NCBI GenBank assembly: GCA_036382515.1
Contig: DASVHQ010000421.1
Span: 1 to 49,838 of the forward strand
DNA: 49,838 bases
Reading direction: 5' to 3'
Origin: JADGRF01 sp036382515
Lineage (GTDB): Bacteria; Myxococcota_A; Polyangia; Polyangiales; JAFGIB01
The number at the start of each line of letters is the position of its first letter. Within the stretch, counting starts at the first letter, position 1. Under the pieces are notes generated by a model that was given only the letters and a program-made list of their open reading frames with translations, did no database searches and was not told the DNA's origin. Positions 44,785 through 49,838 of the stretch are shown here, piece after piece. Position numbers and translations under genes: made by a program.

Positions 44785-45171
44785 TCAACCGTTCTGACGT
44801 GGCGCAGGCCGCGGCAGCTTGGCGACGGCCTGCAGCAGCGCGTCGGCCGTGAAGGGTTTCGCGAGATAGCCGCTGGCGCCCAGGCTCATGGCACGAGCCA
44901 CGTCGCGCTCGGAGGCCTCGGTGGAGATGATGAGCAACGGCGTGTCGCGATGCGCCTCGCTCTGACGGATGAACGACACCAGCTCCAGACCGTTGATGTT
45001 CGGCATGTTGATGTCGACCACGAGCAAGTCGAAGTGCTCGCGCGGCAAGATGCGCAGCGCCTCGAAGCCGCTGGCCGCATCGGTGACGTGCACGTCTGCG
45101 CCCGCCTCGAGTGCGGCTCGCACGTAGGCGCGGGTTGCGCTCGAATCGTCGACCAGGAGTACGCGCTGCAT
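44785..45171 (-). CDS. cheY: CheY-like response regulator (first gene of che operon)
   Basis: The 128-residue receiver has Asp9/Asp10 (LLVDDSSATRAYV), the phospho-acceptor Asp53 (LLVVDINMPNINGLE), the switch Thr/Ser in LLIISTEAS and Lys in GYLAKPFTADALL. The ATG at 45171 (MQRVLLVDD) is chosen because homology starts there; about 40 upstream in-frame residues are unlike a receiver. It is 3 bp before cheA and heads the operon; a leader of about 70 nt may precede it. Confidence 0.94.
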   Translation of the reverse strand: MQRVLLVDDSSATRAYVRAALEAGADVHVTDAASGFEALRILPREHFDLLVVDINMPNINGLELVSFIRQSEAHRDTPLLIISTEASERDVARAMSLGASGYLAKPFTADALLQAVAKLPRPAPRQNG

Positions 45172-45238
45172 GATGCCTACCATCCGCACACCGTGATGAA
45201 CGCAACGCGCATCATCGACCCGGGCGGAATATCTGGCC

Positions 45239-45247
45239 ATGGTAGCA
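45239..45247 (-). promoter_or_regulatory. Candidate extended -10 element of the che operon
   Basis: TGCTACCAT on the minus strand fits TGnTANNNT and ends 67 nt before the cheY ATG. It is the best match in the 141-bp gap between the DUF971 gene and the che operon. No convincing -35 was found. Confidence 0.3.
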
Positions 45248-45312
45248 AAGCACCGAGCGACCCCGAAACCTGTAGGTGCGTAAGGGGTGCCGCCCACACG
45301 GCCCGGCCTGCC

Positions 45313-45660
45313 TCAGCCGCGTGCGAAGCGACGCTGGGCGTTCGGGGCCGGCAGACATTCTGAACAGCTGCACAGATCCCGCAGAAACGCGAAGCTGTAG
45401 AGACCGGTGGCGTGCCCGTCACCCCAGGTGATACGCAGCGCATAATCGCCGACCTCGTCGATCTCTTTCAGCTCCACGTTGCCTCCCGGCACGAACTTGA
45501 CCGGGCCCTGATGGCCCTGACAGGTCGCGCACGGACAGTAGCCGCGCAAAGTCTCGTTCGGGTACACCCCGTGATGACCGTCCGCAAAGTCGATCTCGAC
45601 GGTCTGGCCACCGCGCGGGGCTCGCACTTCGACGGGGGTGTTCCTGGTGCTGGGCGACAT
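45313..45660 (-). CDS. DUF971 (GBBH-like N-terminal domain) protein
   Basis: The 115-residue protein matches the DUF971/gamma-butyrobetaine hydroxylase-like N-terminal family, a small beta-rich fold. Diagnostic features are VEIDFADGHHGVYPNETLRG followed by CPCATC, then GDYALRITWGDGHATGLYSF and a second Cys cluster (LCSCSECLP). The Cys clusters may bind zinc or iron; in other bacteria members are linked to Fe-S cluster handling (family knowledge). It follows recO by 49 bp and could be co-transcribed. Confidence 0.9.
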   Translation of the reverse strand: MSPSTRNTPVEVRAPRGGQTVEIDFADGHHGVYPNETLRGYCPCATCQGHQGPVKFVPGGNVELKEIDEVGDYALRITWGDGHATGLYSFAFLRDLCSCSECLPAPNAQRRFARG

Positions 45661-45709
45661 GGGAGCAGCTTCGTAGGGCGGCCACGTGGCTTGTGCAAGT
45701 CGTCTGCGC

Positions 45710-46483
45710 TCAGCTCGTGCTGGCTGGCCCTGGCCTGCGGGCGCTTTGTAGCAGCGCGCTCTTGCCGATCGGCCGGTCGATGCGGTGCTCGATGAAGCTG
45801 GCGAGCAGCTCTTCGCCCACGCGCAGCTCCGGCTCCGACCAGGCGGCGAGCGCGGCGTGCAGCCACTGCGGACCAAGCGCCTGCTGCAGGCGCACGCGCA
45901 AGGCGGCAGCCGCGCGGACCCGAGCGCCGCCACAGCTCTGGCAGACCAGGAAGCCGCGAGCAGGATCGAAGCCGGCGCTGCGTCCGGCCGCCGGCTGTTT
46001 GCCGCACAGCCCGCACGCCGAGAGCTGCGGTGCGAAGCCCGCGAGCGCCAGCACGCGCGCCTGGTACGCGAGCAACGCGGCCATCGGCTCGGCCTGCTCC
46101 GCCTCGAGCGCGTGCAAGAGGTGCACCGTGGTCTCGAAGATCGTGGCATCGGGCGCACGCGGGGCCAGCAGCTCACGCACCAGCTCGAGCGCGCAGCCCG
46201 CGACCGCCAGACGCGGTAGATCACGCAAGATCGCCGGAAACGCCTGCTTCACCTGCGCGCCCCACAGGCTGCCCAGCTCCCCGTGACCGAACGACACCTC
46301 CACGTCGAGCAGCGTGAACGGCTCGAGCGTGCCCGCGAAGCGACGCTTGCTGCGGCGTGCGCCGCGCGCCAGCACCGACACCTTGCCCAGCGTGGGCGTC
46401 AGCAGCGTTACGATGCGATCGGCTTCGCCGTAGTCGACACTGCGGACGACGAGAGCATCGGCATGTTCGCTTCTTGCCCGCAC
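45710..46483 (-). CDS. recO: DNA repair protein RecO
   Basis: The 257-residue protein has an N-terminal OB fold (ALVVRSVDYGEADRIVTLLT, KVSVLARGARRSKRRFAGTL), a helical middle, and a C-terminal zinc-binding site from two Cys pairs (CGLCGKQ and CQSCGG). It cooperates with RecR, encoded at 20239-20829, in RecA loading at gaps. The start is GTG at 46483, which places its first 76 bp inside the 3' end of the RodZ-like gene in another frame. Later starts would cut the first beta strand. Confidence 0.95.
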   Translation of the reverse strand: MRARSEHADALVVRSVDYGEADRIVTLLTPTLGKVSVLARGARRSKRRFAGTLEPFTLLDVEVSFGHGELGSLWGAQVKQAFPAILRDLPRLAVAGCALELVRELLAPRAPDATIFETTVHLLHALEAEQAEPMAALLAYQARVLALAGFAPQLSACGLCGKQPAAGRSAGFDPARGFLVCQSCGGARVRAAAALRVRLQQALGPQWLHAALAAWSEPELRVGEELLASFIEHRIDRPIGKSALLQSARRPGPASTS

Positions 46484-46884
46484 GGCGCACCGACTTTTGA
46501 GAGCTCGATCGGCGCGTCGCGGTGGCGCGGCCGAAGCACGACGGAGAGCGCAAGCGTGAACAAAATGAGCAAGATCACCAGGGCGACGGCGATGCCGAAG
46601 CGCCGACCAGGCTCGGGCGCATAGACCGCGGGCAACGGTGCGGGGGCTTCAGGCTCGGGCTTGCTCTTGTAGCGCGCGAGCACGTCCCCTTCGTCGAGCG
46701 AGACGGCACGCGCGTACGCGCGCAGGTAGCCGCGCACGAACACATCCGCGGGCAGAGCCTCCAAGCGGTCTTTCTCGAGTTCTTCGAGCATGCGCGCTGG
46801 GATGCGCGTGGTCTGCGCGACCTCAGCAATGGAGATCTGACGCAGCTCGCGTTCCCGTTTCAGATAGCTTCCCAGTGACTCCAT
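46408..46884 (-). CDS. RodZ-like helix-turn-helix membrane protein
   Basis: The 158-residue protein has an N-terminal HTH_25 domain (residues ~1-75: LGSYLKRERELRQISIAEVA, LEALPADVFVRGYLRAYARA), a short Pro-rich linker and one membrane helix (about 105-127: VALVILLILFTLALSVVL), then a ~30-residue tail. This is the cytoplasmic and membrane part of RodZ, which links MreB to the envelope, but the long periplasmic domain of E. coli RodZ is missing. It follows the TPR lipoprotein gene by 26 bp, matching the pilF-rodZ order of gammaproteobacteria, and overlaps recO by 76 bp. The ATG at 46884 is chosen by homology. Confidence 0.88.
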   Translation of the reverse strand: MESLGSYLKRERELRQISIAEVAQTTRIPARMLEELEKDRLEALPADVFVRGYLRAYARAVSLDEGDVLARYKSKPEPEAPAPLPAVYAPEPGRRFGIAVALVILLILFTLALSVVLRPRHRDAPIELSKVGAPCGQEANMPMLSSSAVSTTAKPIAS

Positions 46885-46910
46885 CCGGATTCTCCGCGCG
46901 CAACCCAGTC

Positions 46911-47741
46911 TCAATAGGTCGCTTCCAGATAACGGCCACAAGCCTTGCCCGCATCGGACTTGGGTTGCAGCTCGACGCAGCGCTCGAAGTCGGCCCGCGA
47001 GTCGTCGCGGTTGCCGAGGTTCATGCGCGTTTCACCACGTAAGTGCCAAGCATCCTGGAACGTCGCGCAGCGCGGATCACCTTCGATCGCGGCTGTAAGC
47101 TCTTGTTCGGCCTTGGCGTATTCGCGCGTCGCGAGCAGCGCCTTGCCGAGTCGGAAGTGTCCAACGCAGAAGTCCCGACGCAGCTTGACCGCGTGGGTCA
47201 AGGCGTCGATGGCCTTTGGATAATCGGAAAGCTCGAGGTAGGCCCAGCCGAGGTTGCCCCAGGCCATGTACGCCTCGCGATTGAACAGATCGCCCACCGC
47301 GGCGTTCAGCACCTTCAGTGCTTCGTCGTAGTGACCCTGATGGATGTAGAGGACGCCCAGCCCGTTGCGGGCGTCGGCCGCCAGGTTCTCGGGAGAAGCG
47401 GCATCGGTGGCCTGGATCTCGATCACCTTGTTGAAGTGGGCGATCGCTTCCTTGTCGTAGCCGACCGGGTTGTCGTCGCGGTTGAGCAGGAAGAGGTTGG
47501 CCAGAAACAGATGAGCCTTGGCGTTGCTCGGATCGAGCTTGAGGGCGCCGTAGAGCGTTTGAAACGCTCCCGGGAGGTTGCCCTCTCCCTGCAATCCGAC
47601 TGCAAGCTCGTACTGCTTCATGGACTTCTCTGCATCCTCGGCCGTGGCTCCGGCCCCGCATGCCCCAGCGAAACACAGCACACATAGCCACCTCAGCGTC
47701 TGCCGCGTGATGCCGCGCACAGACTGGAGAACATGGCACAT
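46911..47741 (-). CDS. TPR lipoprotein, PilF/Tgl-like
   Basis: The 276-residue protein starts with a signal peptide and probable lipobox (VLCFAGAC). About six TPR units follow (AFQTLYGALKLDPSNAKAHL, AIAHFNKVIEIQ, DARNGLGVLYIHQGHYDEAL, AWGNLGWAYLELSDYPKAID, HFRLGKALLATREYAKAEQE, DDSRADFERCVEL). Size and layout match PilF/Tgl outer-membrane lipoproteins that assemble the type IV pilus secretin PilQ; the adjacent RodZ-like gene supports this. No other pilus gene is in the window. The ATG at 47741 is chosen because it gives the signal peptide. A TTGACC-containing promoter lies just upstream. Confidence 0.87.
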   Translation of the reverse strand: MCHVLQSVRGITRQTLRWLCVLCFAGACGAGATAEDAEKSMKQYELAVGLQGEGNLPGAFQTLYGALKLDPSNAKAHLFLANLFLLNRDDNPVGYDKEAIAHFNKVIEIQATDAASPENLAADARNGLGVLYIHQGHYDEALKVLNAAVGDLFNREAYMAWGNLGWAYLELSDYPKAIDALTHAVKLRRDFCVGHFRLGKALLATREYAKAEQELTAAIEGDPRCATFQDAWHLRGETRMNLGNRDDSRADFERCVELQPKSDAGKACGRYLEATY

Positions 47742-47755
47742 GAGCACGGTCGCAT

Positions 47756-47785
47756 GGTTTACCCGGCGCCCCTTGCCCAGGTCAA
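47756..47785 (-). promoter_or_regulatory. Candidate promoter of the TPR-lipoprotein/rodZ-like operon
   Basis: TTGACC (47780-47785, minus strand) is five of six to the -35 consensus. After an 18-bp spacer TAAACC (47756-47761) is a weak -10. The start site would fall about 8 nt before the ATG at 47741. It lies in the 79-bp gap after the ABC transporter genes. Confidence 0.42.
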
Positions 47786-47820
47786 TACCCAAAAACCGGG
47801 GACTTTTCGCGGACAAAGGC

Positions 47821-48852
47821 CTATTGACTCGGTGCCGGCGCGGGGTTTTCGGTGGATCGGCCAGGGATCCGATCAGCCAAATGGCAGGCCACCAGGTGAC
47901 CGGGCGCAAGCTCGCTGAGCAGGGGACGCTCCCGATCACACAAGCCTTTTTCGGCAATTGGACAGCGTGGATGGAAGGTGCAGCCCGGCGGCGGGGCGAT
48001 CGGACTGGGCACATCGCCCTGTAGAAGAGTCCGCGGTTTGCGCTTTTTGGGGTCGAGCTCAGGGACCGCGCTGCGCAGAGCCAAGGTGTAGGGGTGTCGG
48101 GCCGCCGACACGATCTGCGCCTTGGGCAGAATCTCGACGATGCGGCCGAGGTACATCACCGCCACCCGGTGGCTGACGTGCTCGACCACCTTCAGGTCGT
48201 GGGCGACGAACAGGTACGACAGGCCCAGCTCATCCTGCAGGTCCATGAGCAGGTTCACGATCTGCGCCTGGATGGACACGTCGAGGGCGCTCACCGGCTC
48301 GTCGCAGACGATGAAGTGGGGCTCGACGGCGAGCGCGCGGGCGATACCGATGCGCTGGCGCTGGCCACCAGAGAACTCGTGGGGGTAGCGGCTCATCAGC
48401 TCGGGACGCAGACCAACGCGCTTGAGCAGCGCCGCCACGCGCTGCTCTTCTTCGCTGCGCGAACTCACCAGGTGATGCACGCGCATCGCCTCGCCGACGG
48501 CCGCGCGCACGGTCATGCGCGGGTTGAGCGAGCCATAGGGGTCTTGAAAGATGATCTGCATGCGCCGACGCAGCGGGCGCAGCTGCGACTGCGAGAGCGT
48601 GGTGATGTCCTGGCCCTCGAAGCGCACGCTGCCCGCGGTGGGATCGACCAGCCGCAAGATCGTGCGACCGAGCGTGCTCTTGCCGCAGCCCGACTCACCC
48701 ACCAGGCCCAGCGTCTGGCCGTGCACCATGTCGAAGCTCACGCCGTCGACCGCGCGCACCACTTGCTTCGAGGGCCGCAGGAAGCCGCCGCCGACTTGGA
48801 AGTGCGTCACCAGATCTTGCACCTCGAGCAGCGGTGCTTGCGGGGCGTTCAC
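47821..48852 (-). CDS. Oligopeptide/dipeptide ABC importer ATPase (OppF/DppF type)
   Basis: The 343-residue ATPase has Walker A (GLVGESGCGKST), a Q-loop in IIFQDPYGSLNPRM, the signature FSGGQRQRIGIARAL, Walker B in FIVCDEPVSALD and the switch His in FVAHDLKVV. The C-terminal oligopeptide/dipeptide transporter extension has the Cys cluster (GCTFHPRCPIAEKGLC) that marks this subfamily. The GTG at 48852 overlaps the upstream ATPase stop (GTGA) and is preferred over the ATG at 48984. It energises uptake of peptides or similar solutes; permease and binding-protein genes must lie beyond the window. Confidence 0.95.
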   Translation of the reverse strand: MNAPQAPLLEVQDLVTHFQVGGGFLRPSKQVVRAVDGVSFDMVHGQTLGLVGESGCGKSTLGRTILRLVDPTAGSVRFEGQDITTLSQSQLRPLRRRMQIIFQDPYGSLNPRMTVRAAVGEAMRVHHLVSSRSEEEQRVAALLKRVGLRPELMSRYPHEFSGGQRQRIGIARALAVEPHFIVCDEPVSALDVSIQAQIVNLLMDLQDELGLSYLFVAHDLKVVEHVSHRVAVMYLGRIVEILPKAQIVSAARHPYTLALRSAVPELDPKKRKPRTLLQGDVPSPIAPPPGCTFHPRCPIAEKGLCDRERPLLSELAPGHLVACHLADRIPGRSTENPAPAPSQ

Positions 48853-49838
48853 GAGGGCGTCCCTTCCTCGGCCGCTTGCGTCACGAAGCAGGCCACGCGG
48901 CGACCGTCTCGTAGCGTGACGAGCGGTGGTTCGTTCTGTGCGCACTGTTCCACGGCTTGCCGGCAACGCTCGCGGAAGCGACAACCGCGCGGCAGCCTCG
49001 CGAGATCGGGCACCATGCCCTCGATCGTGGAGAGCCGCACCTTGCCCGTCGCCTGCTCGGCGGCCGCAAGCGTGCCCGGGACGCTCGCGAGCAAGCCCCG
49101 CGTGTAAGGATGCAGAGGCCGCTCGAAGAGCGCGGCCGTGGGCGCATGCTCGACCACTTGCCCCGCGTACATGACCATCACTTCCTCGACGAACTCCGCG
49201 ACCACGCCCAGATCGTGGGTGATCAGCATGATGCTCATGCCCAGCTCGCGCCGCAGCCGCGCCAAGAGGTCGAGGATCTGCGCCTGGATCGTGACGTCGA
49301 GCGCGGTGGTCGGCTCGTCAGCGATCAGCAACTTGGGCTTGCAGGCGATGGCCATCGCGATCATCACGCGCTGGCGCATGCCACCGGAGAGCTCGTGCGG
49401 ATAGGCGTCGACGCGTGTCTCGGGTGACGGGATGCCGACCAACTTGAGCAGCTCGACGGTGCGCTGGCGCGCCGCGGCCTTGCCGAGGCCCTCGTGCAAG
49501 CGCAGCACCTCGATGATCTGCTGACCCACCGTGTACACGGGGTTGAGCGAGGTCATCGGCTCCTGGAAGATCATCGCGATGCTCTTGCCGCGCAGCGCGC
49601 GCATGTCGCGCTCGGCAAGCTCGAGCAGATTCTTGCCCTCGAAGAAGATCTCGCCCGAGGCGATGCGACCGGGCGGATCGGGGATGAGGCGCAAGACCGA
49701 GAGCGACATCACGCTCTTGCCACAGCCGCTCTCGCCGACGATGCCCAGCGTGCCGCCCTTGCGCAGCTGGAACGACACGCCGTCGACCGCGCGCACCAGG
49801 CCCGTGTCGGTGTCGAACACGGTGCGCAGCTCACGCAC
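48849..49838 (-). CDS. Oligopeptide/dipeptide ABC importer ATPase (OppD/DppD type), 5' end cut by window edge
   Basis: At least 329 residues are visible; the reading frame runs to the window edge and homology suggests a few N-terminal residues are missing. Walker A (GIVGESGCGKSV), a Q-loop (MIFQEPMTSLNPVY), the signature LSGGMRQRVMIAMA, Walker B (LLIADEPTTALD) and the switch His (LITHDLGVV) are all present. The C-terminal Cys-containing extension (GCRFRERC...C) is of the OppD kind. It is translationally coupled to the OppF-type gene, forming the usual heterodimeric ATPase pair. Confidence 0.95.
   Translation of the reverse strand: MRELRTVFDTDTGLVRAVDGVSFQLRKGGTLGIVGESGCGKSVMSLSVLRLIPDPPGRIASGEIFFEGKNLLELAERDMRALRGKSIAMIFQEPMTSLNPVYTVGQQIIEVLRLHEGLGKAAARQRTVELLKLVGIPSPETRVDAYPHELSGGMRQRVMIAMAIACKPKLLIADEPTTALDVTIQAQILDLLARLRRELGMSIMLITHDLGVVAEFVEEVMVMYAGQVVEHAPTAALFERPLHPYTRGLLASVPGTLAAAEQATGKVRLSTIEGMVPDLARLPRGCRFRERCRQAVEQCAQNEPPLVTLRDGRRVACFVTQAAEEGTPS

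Overview
The window comes from a GC-rich chromosome, most likely a Myxococcota bacterium of the Polyangia type. The grounds are: exported lipoproteins with long Gly/Ala/Thr/Ser linkers followed by Cys-rich modules, a lipoprotein with an IgGFc-binding-like body, a chemosensory operon carrying a HEAT-repeat protein, an isolated type III export gate gene, and a lone PilF/Tgl-like TPR protein. The phylum call is inference from gene content; there is no rRNA in the window.

Layout. 1-1.1 kb: a partial helix-turn-helix/excisionase-like tail, a tRNA-Arg(TCT) gene, and a short-chain dehydrogenase. 1.2-5.7 kb: a small membrane protein, a possible Cys-rich mini-gene, rdgB, rph, an orphan sensor kinase and a broken TPR gene. 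5.8-12.3 kb: a Cys-rich lipoprotein, then a tightly overlapping five-gene operon (B-box zinc-finger membrane protein, DUF4129 protein, DUF4350 protein, MoxR ATPase, DUF58 protein). 12.4-17.4 kb: a glutamine amidotransferase, a second Cys-rich lipoprotein, an SRAP/YedK protein, a TSUP permease and pyrG. 17.8-22.8 kb: dnaX-ybaB-recR, followed by a lone SctV/FlhA-type export gate. 22.8-33.7 kb: an acidic-tailed hypothetical protein, alaS, a three-gene exported-protein set, recN, the IgGFc-binding-like lipoprotein and dciA. 33.6-36.3 kb: trpF-trpB-trpA. 36.3-45.2 kb: a nine-gene chemosensory operon, cheY-cheA-cheW-cheW-HEAT-cheR-cheB-GAF-cheY, with no receptor gene. 45.3-47.7 kb: a TPR lipoprotein, a RodZ-like protein, recO and a DUF971 protein. 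47.8 kb to the end: two ATPases of an oligopeptide/dipeptide ABC importer, the second cut by the window edge.

How the genes work together. DNA maintenance genes recur (dnaX/ybaB/recR, recN, recO, dciA, SRAP, rdgB). Many same-strand neighbours overlap by 4 bp at ATGA or GTGA, which points to translational coupling in the MoxR and che operons. Several genes without a Shine-Dalgarno sequence have a TANNNT box ending about 6 nt before the start codon, which suggests leaderless transcripts.

The most unusual items are the complete che operon without a receptor but with a HEAT protein, the orphan SctV gate next to recR, the zinc-finger-headed MoxR/DUF58 operon, the barrel-like/lipoprotein/small-protein set, and the possible mobile-element edge at the tRNA.
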